Assembly (NCBI GenBank): GCA_022792755.1
Contig: JAAWBP010000030.1
Coordinates: forward strand, 1 to 22,810
DNA length: 22,810 nucleotides
Reading direction: 5' to 3'
From: Oscillospiraceae bacterium
GTDB taxonomy: Bacteria > Bacillota > Clostridia > Oscillospirales > Ruminococcaceae
In this document: in pieces, positions 13,393 to 20,997 of the stretch
Layout of the letters: the number at the start of each line of letters is the position of its first letter
Position numbering within the stretch: position 1 is the stretch's first letter
Notes under the pieces: model-generated
Databases searched by the model: none
Told to the model about the DNA's origin: nothing
Seen by the model: the letters and a program-made list of their open reading frames with translations, nothing else
Program-made: the position numbers and the translations under genes

Positions 13393-15648
13393 ATGATGAA
13401 GCAGGAAGATTTTTACGGGCTGTCCTACTCAACCCCCGCGGCCCAGTGGGTCGAGGCGCTTCCCTTGGGGAATGCAAAACTGGGTGGGATGATTTACGGT
13501 TCACTCCACGATGAGATTATCCAGATCAACGAAGAAACGGTCTGGGCGGGGTATCCGCGCTGCCGGGATAACCCGGAAGCCTACAACCGCCTTTCCAAAA
13601 TAAGGGAATCTATCTTTCAAGGGGATTACGACGGCGCAATGGAGCATGCCGGGCAGATGCTGGGGCAGCCGGAGCAGCTCGAAAGCTACCAGCCGGTCTG
13701 CGACGTATTGATGCGGTTCCATCAGCATGGAATCTACCGGGAGTACTGGCGGGGGCTCGACATCACAAAGGCGCTCTATTCCCAGCGGTACGTCCGGCAG
13801 GCAGACCGGCTGGAGCGCTCCCCGGAAATTACAGCCGAGGCGTTTTGCAGCGCGCCCGCCCATCTCCTGGCCTACCGCTATCAGAGCGAATACGGTAAAC
13901 AAACCGGTTTGACCATCTCGATGCGGCGGGAGGCGCCGGTCGAGGTGACAGCGGAGGGGAAAACGCTCCTCCTGACCGGGCAGACCAATGAAAAGGGGAT
14001 CCGTTTTTCCTGCATCCTCGCGGCTGAAACCGACGGGGCACTCAAAGCCGCCGGGGACAGGCTGGAAATTGAAAACGCCTCCTGGGTCGAGCTGCGGATC
14101 ACAGCCGCCTCGGATTTTTACGGGGACGATCCGGTCTCCGCCTGCCGCCGTGTCTTAAACCAGGCGGAACAGGCCTCTTATGAAGAGCTGAAACAGGCGC
14201 ACATCGCCGATTACCTGTCCCTTTATCACCGGCATGATCTCCGGCTGGGAGAGCCGTATCAAGGGACGACGGACCGGCTGATCGCAGCGGCGGCGGAATC
14301 AGAAGAGGCCCGGGATTCCCTGCTGGAGCTCTGGTACAACTACCTGCGCTACCTTCTCATCTGTTCCACCCGGCCTGGGTCGCTTCCCTCGAATCTCCAG
14401 GGGATCTGGAATGACAACATGAAGGCCCCCTGGAACAGCGACTACCACCCGAACGTCAATTTGCAGATCAACTACTGGCCGGCTGATGCGGCGGGGTTGT
14501 CCGAATGCGTCCTCCCCTTGGCCGAATGGCTGAAACGGGTGGCGGAAAACGGCGAAAAAACCGCCCGGACACATTACCGCGCCGGCGGATGGGTTCTCCA
14601 CCACGCCTCGGACATCTTTGCTACGACCGCGCCGGTGGACGGCCCGTGGGGAATCTGGCCCTTCGGCGGGGCGTGGCTCTGCCGCAATCTCTACGAGCAT
14701 CACCTTTATAATCCCAGTGATATGGGATTCCTAACAGAAACGCTCCTCCCGCTCTTAGAGGGTTCCGTCCGGTTTATGCTCGATTTCCTGGTCGAGTGCC
14801 CGGCAGGGATCCCGGGGGAAGGGTATCTTGTCACCTGCCCCTCCCACTCCCCGGAAAACCGGTTCCGCGCCCCCAATGGGGAGATTTCCTGGCTGACCTA
14901 CGGCGCCACGATGGATATCGAGATTATCCGGGACTTGTTTGGAATCTATGCCGACTGCTGCAACAAGGCCGGGGTAAAAGGCAGATTCCAGGAGGAAGCG
15001 GAACAGGCTTGCCGCCGGCTTCCCCCTATTAAGATCAGTCCGAAAACCGGGTGCATCCAGGAGTGGATCGACGATTACGAGGAAGCGGAGCCCGGCCATC
15101 GCCACATCTCCCACCTTTACGCCCTCCACCCCGGCAATCAGATTGGCAGGAGTACGCCGGAGCTGATGGAAGCGGCCGAAAAGGTGCTGGAGCGGCGGCT
15201 TTCCCACCATTACCATGGGCAGGGCTGGAGCTGCGGCTGGATCGCCAATCACTTTGCCCGGCTGGGAAAGGGTGACCGTTCCCTCGACATGCTTGACATG
15301 ATCGTCTCCCAGATGCTCCTGCCCAACCTGATGGTCGACGCACACGGCCATCCTCAGGTGGGGGATGCGCAGGCGTCGGCCTCGGCAGTCCAGGAGATGC
15401 TGGCCCAGAGCCATGATGGGGAAATCGTCCTGCTCCCCGCCCTTCCGGCGCGCTGGAAAAGCGGTATGGCGCGGGGGCTGCGGCTCCGCGGCGGACATTC
15501 CCTCGGCCTGGCGTGGGCGGACGGACGCCTTACCAAAGCGGAATTGGCCGCTGGAACAGACGAGGAGCGGGTTGTCCGGGTTGGTGAACGTACCTTCCGC
15601 CTGGAACTGAAACAAGGGCGGACATACAACCTGTTGGAATTCCTTTAA
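13393..15648 (+). CDS. Glycoside hydrolase family 95 (alpha-L-fucosidase type)
   Basis: Intracellular 751-aa GH95 enzyme; characterised members cleave alpha-1,2-fucose (or alpha-L-galactose) by inversion. The N-terminal beta domain (1 to about 270) has PLGNAKLGGMIYG and INEETVWAG. The (alpha/alpha)6 barrel follows with SNLQGIWND (333-341), NVNLQINYWPAD (354-365, the catalytic Asn pair N354/N356), SHSPENRF (484-491), IQEWIDDYEEAEPGHRHISHLY (555-576, split motif) and LLPALPARWKSG. Near the C-terminus the usual Q-I-D-G-N-F-G segment reads QVGDAQA (655-661), so the Asp is displaced by one residue and the Asn is missing. No signal peptide, so it acts on imported oligosaccharide. Weak AGGTG site; ATG 13396 is equally possible. 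No transporter gene is adjacent. Confidence 0.88.
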   Translation: MMKQEDFYGLSYSTPAAQWVEALPLGNAKLGGMIYGSLHDEIIQINEETVWAGYPRCRDNPEAYNRLSKIRESIFQGDYDGAMEHAGQMLGQPEQLESYQPVCDVLMRFHQHGIYREYWRGLDITKALYSQRYVRQADRLERSPEITAEAFCSAPAHLLAYRYQSEYGKQTGLTISMRREAPVEVTAEGKTLLLTGQTNEKGIRFSCILAAETDGALKAAGDRLEIENASWVELRITAASDFYGDDPVSACRRVLNQAEQASYEELKQAHIADYLSLYHRHDLRLGEPYQGTTDRLIAAAAESEEARDSLLELWYNYLRYLLICSTRPGSLPSNLQGIWNDNMKAPWNSDYHPNVNLQINYWPADAAGLSECVLPLAEWLKRVAENGEKTARTHYRAGGWVLHHASDIFATTAPVDGPWGIWPFGGAWLCRNLYEHHLYNPSDMGFLTETLLPLLEGSVRFMLDFLVECPAGIPGEGYLVTCPSHSPENRFRAPNGEISWLTYGATMDIEIIRDLFGIYADCCNKAGVKGRFQEEAEQACRRLPPIKISPKTGCIQEWIDDYEEAEPGHRHISHLYALHPGNQIGRSTPELMEAAEKVLERRLSHHYHGQGWSCGWIANHFARLGKGDRSLDMLDMIVSQMLLPNLMVDAHGHPQVGDAQASASAVQEMLAQSHDGEIVLLPALPARWKSGMARGLRLRGGHSLGLAWADGRLTKAELAAGTDEERVVRVGERTFRLELKQGRTYNLLEFL

Positions 15649-15686
15649 AAACAAAGCGCCCTGCATAAGCAGGGCGCTTTGTTTTT
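15647..15686. terminator. Bidirectional terminator shared by GH95 gene and spo0A
   Basis: Perfect 18-bp inverted repeat (15647-15664 with 15669-15686), loop ATAA, with A5/T5 outer arms. It lies between two convergent genes and gives each a T-run. Confidence 0.95.
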
Positions 15687-15721
15687 ATGGGGAGGTACTT
15701 AAAAAAGAGGAGAGAGCGGTA

Positions 15722-16492
15722 TCAAACAACATGGGAGGCTTTCAGTTTCAGGCGGAGCTTATCCGCAATCATAGCGATAAACTCTGAATTGGTCGGTTTG
15801 CCCCTGCTGTTGTGGATGGTATAACCGAAGTAGGCGTTTAACGTGTCGACATCCCCGCGGTCCCACGCTACTTCAATCGCGTGACGGATTGCGCGTTCGA
15901 CACGGGAGGAGGTGGTGTTGAACGCCTTTGCAACGGTGGGATAGAGGAGCTTCGTAACTGAGTTGATCATTTCAGGATCCTCGATCGAAAGCCGGATCGA
16001 CTCCCTGAGATAATGATATCCTTTGATATGAGCGGGGACGCCGATTTGATGGATCACATCAGTGATCATCACCTCGAGATCGGCCTGGCCCGAAGGCTTC
16101 GCCGCGGGATCCGACGGGGTGTGGAAGTCGGTCAGGCTCACCACCCGGTCAACCAAATCCTCCATCTCAAAGGGCTTGAGCATAAAGTAAGATGCGCCGC
16201 AGTTCATCAGCTCGCTCTGGAGAAAAGAGCTGTCGTAAGCCGTTGTAATGATAAACATCGGGCGGTTGGAAATATCTTTAAAGGTTTTGAGCAGTTTGAT
16301 CGCATCCATCTGCTGCATCAGGGCGTCTATAATGACGACGTCAGGATGTTTCTTCAAAATCGCATCGCAGATGATTTGGCCGTTTTTCGGCTCTGTAAAC
16401 ACCTCAAATCCTTTGGAACGCAGCATATCGGCACAGATAAGGCCGTAATCCAGCGATTCGTCGCCGATCATTACTTTTCGTTTGTTTGTCAC
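15722..16492 (-). CDS. spo0A: Sporulation master regulator Spo0A
   Basis: Response regulator that, when phosphorylated, starts sporulation. 256 aa: receiver domain (1-125) with D11/E12 acidic pocket, phospho-acceptor D56, T84 and K106; linker rich in Pro/Ser; C-terminal Spo0A DNA-binding domain (about 140-256). The latter is strongly conserved: GVPAHIKGYHYLRE, LYPTVAKAF, SSRVERAIRHAIEVAW and HNSRGKPTNSEFIAMIADKL. The receiver is atypical: after D56 it reads ALMQQMDA instead of the usual IIMPHLDG form. Start is GTG 16492 with GGAGGA 7 nt upstream. Downstream of spoIVB as in other endospore formers; own promoter at 16526-16554. Confidence 0.96.
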   Translation of the reverse strand: MTNKRKVMIGDESLDYGLICADMLRSKGFEVFTEPKNGQIICDAILKKHPDVVIIDALMQQMDAIKLLKTFKDISNRPMFIITTAYDSSFLQSELMNCGASYFMLKPFEMEDLVDRVVSLTDFHTPSDPAAKPSGQADLEVMITDVIHQIGVPAHIKGYHYLRESIRLSIEDPEMINSVTKLLYPTVAKAFNTTSSRVERAIRHAIEVAWDRGDVDTLNAYFGYTIHNSRGKPTNSEFIAMIADKLRLKLKASHVV

Positions 16493-16525
16493 AATACTTC
16501 CTCCTCGTCTGATCTCGTTGTCATA

Positions 16526-16554
16526 ATATTACCATATATTGGAAAATAAAACAA
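16526..16554 (-). promoter_or_regulatory. Promoter of spo0A
   Basis: Minus strand: TTGTTT (16554-16549), 17-bp spacer, TAATAT (16531-16526). A sigma-A-like site in the 140-bp gap between spoIVB and spo0A. No clear 0A box (TGTCGAA type) was found, although TGACAAA overlaps the start codon. Confidence 0.55.
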
Positions 16555-16632
16555 GAGGGTTTTTACATTTTTTTCCATATAATTGTAAATATTGGATTTT
16601 CAGAAGGAAACAAGGTGATTTTTCCAAAAAAA

Positions 16633-17886
16633 TCAGGAGTGCGTCCGCAGTTCTGCGACATTCTGGTACATATTTTCCGCAAAAATCGCATATCCGCGGG
16701 TGGGGTCGTTGACAAAAACGTGGGTCACTGCGCCGATCAGCTTGCCGTTTTGCAGGATCGGACTGCCGCTCATCCCCTGGACAATCCCGCCGCAGAGCTC
16801 CAAAAGCCGCGGGTCGCTGATCCGGATCACCATGTTTTTGGTTGGGCTGTTCTCTAAAAGGTTGATTTTTTCGATCTCGATCTCATATTCCTCTGGCGTG
16901 CTCCCATTGACCGTGGTGATGACAGTCGCCTTTCCAGTCTTAATTTCCTGTTTCAGTCCCATGGGCGCCAGCTTATCATACTGTGGCGATTCATACATCT
17001 GGCCGAACACTCCCGACTCGTTGTTGAGGAGGATGGTTCCGCAGGATTCTTTCGAGACAAAACTCCCGCGCAGCTCCCCTGGGGAGCCGACTGTCCCCTT
17101 GACGATGTCGTGAATCCTCACGTTTACGACATCCCCCTGCAATACCGGAAGCACTTCGCCGGTGTCGACGTCACAGATCGCGTGTCCCAACCCGCCGAAC
17201 GCCTGGGTTTCGGGGTCGTAAAAGCTGACGGTGCCGATCCCGGCGGAGCTGTCGCGCACCCAAAGCCCAGCCTTGTAGGTGTGGTCGATGGCGGACAGCG
17301 CCGGGGTGAGGGTCAGGGAACCTTCCCGGTTCCCCCTCCTATAGCTGATGGTCACGCTCTTTCCTCCGCTTTCCGTAATGACTTTAGAAATATCGTCGTT
17401 GGAGGAAACGGGGGTGTCGTTCATCTTTACAATAATGTCCCCGGTCTGTACCCCGGCCTCTTTTGCCGGATTCCTGTTCCCGTTTTCGGTTGCAATTTCA
17501 TTGAGACCGACAACGATGACGCCGTCGGTCAAAATTTTGACGCCGAAGGGGGTGCCGCAAGGGGCGAGCATGACGTTGGAAATAGTTTCCACCGTGACTG
17601 TTTTGACAGGGATGATCCCAAACAGGGAAAGCCCGACCTCCTGCCGCACCGGAACCGAGTTGTTGGCCTGCGCCGCCGCTTCCTTTTGGTAGGTACTGCC
17701 CAACTCTACCCCGAGGAAGGGTGAGATGGTAAACGCCTCCCCCTCAATATTATAATAATGCTCAGGAGCCGCTATCTCAACATACGCCGTCATTCCCAGA
17801 ACCGCAAAGGCGAGAGCCGCCGCAGCCGCCGTCAAGGAATGGATGACTGTTCGAATCGTCTTCATTTTTCTATAGAAACAGCGCAA
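16633..17886 (-). CDS. spoIVB: SpoIVB peptidase (stage IV sporulation serine protease)
   Basis: Forespore-secreted serine protease that, in Bacillus, cleaves SpoIVFA to trigger sigma-K activation. 417 aa: N-terminal membrane anchor (about 12-36), PDZ domain (about 105-195, GVKILTDGVIVVG...AKEAGVQTGDIIVKMN), then the S55 peptidase domain with catalytic H235 (GGLGHAI), D358 (RISDP) and S373 (GMSGSP). The spacing matches the known triad of B. subtilis SpoIVB (H236, D363, S378). The start is taken as TTG 17886, because AAAGGAGAGG lies about 9 nt upstream whereas ATG 17865 has no ribosome binding site. The spoIVB-spo0A order is conserved in Firmicutes; recN, often upstream, is absent. Confidence 0.95.
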   Translation of the reverse strand: MRCFYRKMKTIRTVIHSLTAAAAALAFAVLGMTAYVEIAAPEHYYNIEGEAFTISPFLGVELGSTYQKEAAAQANNSVPVRQEVGLSLFGIIPVKTVTVETISNVMLAPCGTPFGVKILTDGVIVVGLNEIATENGNRNPAKEAGVQTGDIIVKMNDTPVSSNDDISKVITESGGKSVTISYRRGNREGSLTLTPALSAIDHTYKAGLWVRDSSAGIGTVSFYDPETQAFGGLGHAICDVDTGEVLPVLQGDVVNVRIHDIVKGTVGSPGELRGSFVSKESCGTILLNNESGVFGQMYESPQYDKLAPMGLKQEIKTGKATVITTVNGSTPEEYEIEIEKINLLENSPTKNMVIRISDPRLLELCGGIVQGMSGSPILQNGKLIGAVTHVFVNDPTRGYAIFAENMYQNVAELRTHS

Positions 17887-18223
17887 ACTGCTGTTTCCTC
17901 TCCTTTCCGTTTTTGGTCAGATAAACCTTTCTCTTATAATATCTGCGAAAAAATTGGCATTATAAATGGTAAAATTACTATGGAAAAGTAGAATTGTATT
18001 GTTTTCCTGCCTGTGGTATAATATCTGCATAGCAGTTATTATACTTTTTATGGCCTGGACGACCCGCTCGCGCGGCTCACATTCCGACAGTCAATGATGC
18101 CTTATACATACCGTGTCCATGGTATCATATTAAATATGCCTGTTTTTGGCGTTTTTTGTCTGATCCAGCAGAAAATAGGCGGAAAATCTTAAAATCTTTA
18201 CTGTTAGAAGGATACCCCGTTTT
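17887..18223. other. Long divergent intergenic region with putative leader or small RNA
   Basis: No credible gene in 337 bp. The 12-mer TATAATATCTGC occurs twice on the + strand (17935-17946 and 18017-18028), the second being the -10 region of a strong promoter. From about 18050 the sequence becomes G+C-rich and foldable: CCTGGAC (18054-18060) can pair with GTCCATGG (one bulge) near 18115, with CCGC/GCGG inside (about 18064-18075). A weak hairpin ATGCC/GGCGT followed by TTTTT (about 18136-18157) could end a ~130-nt RNA. The 5' leader of the next gene otherwise would be ~195 nt. Confidence 0.35.
17994..18022 (+). promoter_or_regulatory. Extended -10 promoter for the ATPase/VOR operon or a small RNA
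   Basis: TTGTAT (17994-17999), 17-bp spacer, TATAAT (18017-18022), with the extended -10 dinucleotide TG (18014-18015). Start point near 18029. Confidence 0.75.
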
Positions 18224-18883
18224 ATGATAAATTTTCAAAAAATAATTGTAATCACCGGCCACTACGGATGCGGTAAAACCAATCTCGCAGTGAACCTGGC
18301 CCTTCATCTTGCTGACAGAGGGGAGCCGGTCACCATCATGGATCTGGACATCGTCAACCCCTATTTCCGCACCAACGACTGCAAGGCGCTCTTTGAAGGG
18401 CGCGGGATCGAGCTGGTTGCCGCGAATTTTGCTTCGACCAACCTGGACGTCCCTTCCCTTCCTGGAAGTGTGGCGGCCAAAATCAGGATGGGGGACGGCA
18501 GTTTGATCCTCGACGTGGGCGGGGACGATGCCGGTGCGGTGGCGCTCGGCCAGTACGCCGCCATGATTGCGGAAAGGGAGTACGAAATGCTCTATGTCTA
18601 CAACCCCTTCCGGCTTTTGACCGCGGAACCGGAGGCTGCAGTGCAGTCCCTCCGTGAGATTGAGGCAGCGGCCCGTTTAAAAACGGCCGCTCTTGTAAAC
18701 AATGCAAATCTTGGCCCGCTGACGACCCCTGAAACCGTCGAAAGCGGCCTGATATTTGGGAAACGGATGACTGAGCTGACCGGTCTTCCGGTCAAATTCA
18801 CCGCTTGTACCAAAGGGAATGAACCAGCAACCGGCGGGGGAGATATTTTTCCGATGGAATTATACCTAAAGCCCGTCGAATGA
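18224..18883 (+). CDS. P-loop ATP-binding protein (MinD/CobQ-like) at the head of the VOR operon
   Basis: 219-aa cytoplasmic P-loop NTPase of the SIMIBI type. Walker A is GHYGCGKTN (12-20), without the extra signature lysine of ParA/MinD/NifH proteins (KGGxGK). D40/D42 (MDLDIVNPYFRTND) resemble the switch I region; LILDVGGDDAGAVALG (D97) is Walker B and switch II. NN at about 163-164 fits the base-binding position. I recognise the family but not a specific function. The gene ends 17 nt before the ferredoxin gene, in what looks like one transcript with the oxidoreductase, so a role in Fe-S or cofactor delivery or in regulation of that enzyme is plausible (inference). Only a weak AGAAGGA lies upstream, about 11 nt from ATG. 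Confidence 0.75.
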   Translation: MINFQKIIVITGHYGCGKTNLAVNLALHLADRGEPVTIMDLDIVNPYFRTNDCKALFEGRGIELVAANFASTNLDVPSLPGSVAAKIRMGDGSLILDVGGDDAGAVALGQYAAMIAEREYEMLYVYNPFRLLTAEPEAAVQSLREIEAAARLKTAALVNNANLGPLTTPETVESGLIFGKRMTELTGLPVKFTACTKGNEPATGGGDIFPMELYLKPVE

Positions 18884-18900
18884 GAAGAGGAGGGATTCAC

Positions 18901-19107
18901 ATGGCAAAAACGACGATTAATGCCGACCGCTGTAAAGGTTGTGGGCTTTGCACTACTGTCTGTCCGAAGAAGATTCTTCAGCTTTCAAAGACAGTGCTCA
19001 ACGCCAAAGGCTACAATCCGGCAGAGGTGATTGACATGAGCAGTTGCATCGGCTGCGCAATGTGTGCAAAAACATGCCCTGACTGCGCGATTACCGTCGA
19101 AAAGTAG
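18901..19107 (+). CDS. 2[4Fe-4S] ferredoxin subunit (delta) of 2-oxoacid:ferredoxin oxidoreductase
   Basis: 68-aa ferredoxin-like electron-transfer subunit. Two complete cluster motifs: CKGCGLCTTVCP and CIGCAMCAKTCPDC. Such delta subunits (KorD/VorD type) carry electrons from the TPP-containing subunit to soluble ferredoxin. Start ATG 18901 follows GGAGGG by about 6 nt; an earlier in-frame ATG (18880) would overlap the end of the upstream gene and lacks a site. It is followed by a 58-bp gap with a palindrome before the alpha subunit. Confidence 0.92.
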   Translation: MAKTTINADRCKGCGLCTTVCPKKILQLSKTVLNAKGYNPAEVIDMSSCIGCAMCAKTCPDCAITVEK

Positions 19108-19123
19108 TCGAATCACAAAACTT

Positions 19124-19151
19124 TTTGTATAATAAATTTGAATTATACAAA
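19124..19151. promoter_or_regulatory. Palindrome upstream of vorB (operator or hairpin)
   Basis: Perfect 10-bp inverted repeat TTTGTATAAT / ATTATACAAA (19124-19133 with 19142-19151), 8-nt spacer, ending 5 nt before the vorB GGAGG. TATAAT (19128-19133) in the left arm is a possible -10, but its -35 is poor. Confidence 0.5.
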
Positions 19152-19165
19152 GAATGGAGGCAATT

Positions 19166-20242
19166 ATGTCACAGCAATATATGATGAAAGGGAACGAGGC
19201 TCTTGCGGAAGCGGCGCTGCGTGCGGGATGCCGTTACTTTTTCGGTTATCCGATCACCCCGCAGACCGAGCTTTCCGCCTATATGTCCAAGCGGATGCCG
19301 AAGATCGGGGGAACCTTTTTGCAGGCGGAATCCGAAATTGCGGCGATCAACATGGTACTAGGCGCATCTTCGGTCGGCGCGCGGGTTATGACCAGCTCCT
19401 CTTCCCCGGGAATCAGCCTGAAGACCGAGGGGATTTCTTACATAGCGGGTTCCGACCTGCCCTGCCTGATTGTCAACGTCCAGCGCGGCGGCCCGGGGCT
19501 CGGCGGAATCCAGCCCTCGCAGGCGGACTATTATCAGGCAACCAAGGCGCCGGGACACGGCGACCTTCACATTTTGGTCTTCGCCCCGGCGAGCATCCAG
19601 GAGATCGTCGACCTGACCGGCCGCGCCTTCGACAAGGCAGACCACTACCGGATGCCCGCAATGCTGCTGGCGGACGGTGCGCTGGGCCAGATGATGGAAC
19701 CCATCTCCTTCCCGGATGAAAGCGAAGAGATGAAGCTTCCGGAAAAGCCCTGGGCGGCAACCGGAACCGAAGGAAAGCGGAAACCCAATATCATCAACTC
19801 CCTCTACCTCAACCCGAACAAGCTGGAGGACAGCGTGCGGGCGCGGTTCGAGCGGTATGAAACCATCCGGAAGAATGAAGTCCTTTATGAAGAGATGATG
19901 ACGGAGGACGCGGACCTGGTTCTCGTCGCTTACGGCATCACTTCCCGTATCTGCAAGACCGCTGTCAAAAAGGCGAGAGCAGAGGGGATCAAGCTCGGGC
20001 TGATCCGCCCGGTTACCCTCTGGCCCTTCCCGGAAGAGGTGATCAGCAGGACGGCAGAGCACGTCAAAGCCTTCCTTTCGGTCGAGATGAGCATGGGCCA
20101 GATGGTGGACGACGTCCGCCTGGCGGTCAACGGGAAATGCCCGGTTCGCTTCTTCGGCCGCACCGGCGGGGTCATCCCCACGCCGGATGAAGTTTTTGAC
20201 GCCGCTAAGGATGTTTTAGCTTCGGCAGGAGGTGACAAATAA
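19166..20242 (+). CDS. vorB: 2-oxoacid:ferredoxin oxidoreductase alpha subunit (VorB/KorA-like)
   Basis: Alpha subunit (358 aa) of an oxygen-sensitive enzyme that turns a 2-oxoacid plus CoA into acyl-CoA, CO2 and reduced ferredoxin. The pyrimidine-binding domain begins MKGNEALAEAALRAGCRYFF with YPITPQTE (28-35), typical of VOR/KOR. QAESEIAAINMVLGAS and TSSSSPGISLKTEGISY follow; a transketolase C-terminal-like domain (~245-358) ends the protein. Start ATG 19166 has GGAGG at 19156-19160. The family name usually used is VorB (branched-chain 2-oxoacids), but 2-oxoglutarate specificity cannot be excluded from sequence. The stop overlaps the beta start (TAATG). Confidence 0.93.
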   Translation: MSQQYMMKGNEALAEAALRAGCRYFFGYPITPQTELSAYMSKRMPKIGGTFLQAESEIAAINMVLGASSVGARVMTSSSSPGISLKTEGISYIAGSDLPCLIVNVQRGGPGLGGIQPSQADYYQATKAPGHGDLHILVFAPASIQEIVDLTGRAFDKADHYRMPAMLLADGALGQMMEPISFPDESEEMKLPEKPWAATGTEGKRKPNIINSLYLNPNKLEDSVRARFERYETIRKNEVLYEEMMTEDADLVLVAYGITSRICKTAVKKARAEGIKLGLIRPVTLWPFPEEVISRTAEHVKAFLSVEMSMGQMVDDVRLAVNGKCPVRFFGRTGGVIPTPDEVFDAAKDVLASAGGDK

Positions 20243-20997
20243 TGGCGGTTGTATTTGAAAAAACAAGAGGCTTAACCGATGCCATCACCCACTACTGCCC
20301 CGGCTGCGGACACGGCATCGTCCACCGTCTGGTCGCGGAGTCGCTGGTAGAACTCGACGTTTTGGAAAAAACGGTCGGCGTCTGTCCGGTCGGCTGTTCG
20401 GTCATGGCTTACGACTATTTTAACTGTGATTTTATCGAGGCGCCCCACGGCAGGGCCCCGGCGGTCGCCACCGGCGCCAAGCGGGTTCTGGGGGATAAAA
20501 ACATCGTCTTCACCTACCAGGGGGACGGCGACCTCGCGGCGATCGGGACGGCGGAAACCGTCCATTCTGCGACCCGTGGGGAGAATATCACCATCATCTT
20601 TATCAACAACGCGATCTACGGGATGACCGGCGGCCAGATGGCTCCCACCACCCTTCCGGGACAGGTGACGCAGACCACCCCCTACGGGCGCGATGTCAAG
20701 ACCGCGGGGTATCCGGTGCGGGTCTGTGAGATGCTCTCTACCTTGGACGGCGTTTACTACGCGGAGCGCGTCACGGTGGATTCCGTTCCCCATATCAACG
20801 CGGCCAAGGCAGCGATCAAAAAAGCGTTCCAGAATCAGATCGACGGAAAGGGCTTCTCGATCGTCGAGGTTGTCTCCAACTGCCCGACCAACTGGGGGCT
20901 CTCCCCTGCTGAGTCGATGCAGTGGCTGCGCGACAACATGCTGCCCTATTATCCGCTGGGCGTCTACAAAGACAAAGACAAGGAGGGAACCAAATAA
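20242..20997 (+). CDS. 2-oxoacid:ferredoxin oxidoreductase beta subunit (TPP-binding)
   Basis: 251-aa thiamine diphosphate subunit. The TPP motif is GDGDLAAIG (94-102) with NN at 122-123 (IIFINNAIYGMTGGQMAPTT). Conserved cysteines for a [4Fe-4S] cluster are visible: CPGCGHG (C19, C22) and CPVGC (C48, C52). This is the KorB/VorA-type subunit that decarboxylates the substrate. AGGAGGTGAC lies just before ATG, which shares one base with the vorB stop, so the subunits are translationally coupled. Confidence 0.94.
   Translation: MAVVFEKTRGLTDAITHYCPGCGHGIVHRLVAESLVELDVLEKTVGVCPVGCSVMAYDYFNCDFIEAPHGRAPAVATGAKRVLGDKNIVFTYQGDGDLAAIGTAETVHSATRGENITIIFINNAIYGMTGGQMAPTTLPGQVTQTTPYGRDVKTAGYPVRVCEMLSTLDGVYYAERVTVDSVPHINAAKAAIKKAFQNQIDGKGFSIVEVVSNCPTNWGLSPAESMQWLRDNMLPYYPLGVYKDKDKEGTK

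Noticed and set aside
14755..15666. 303-codon - strand ORF
   Set aside because: Antisense to the GH95 gene and runs into the terminator.
19124..19151. Rex (redox repressor) box
   Set aside because: Half-sites TTTGTATAAT with an 8-bp gap do not fit the Rex consensus TTGTTAA-N4-TTAACAA.
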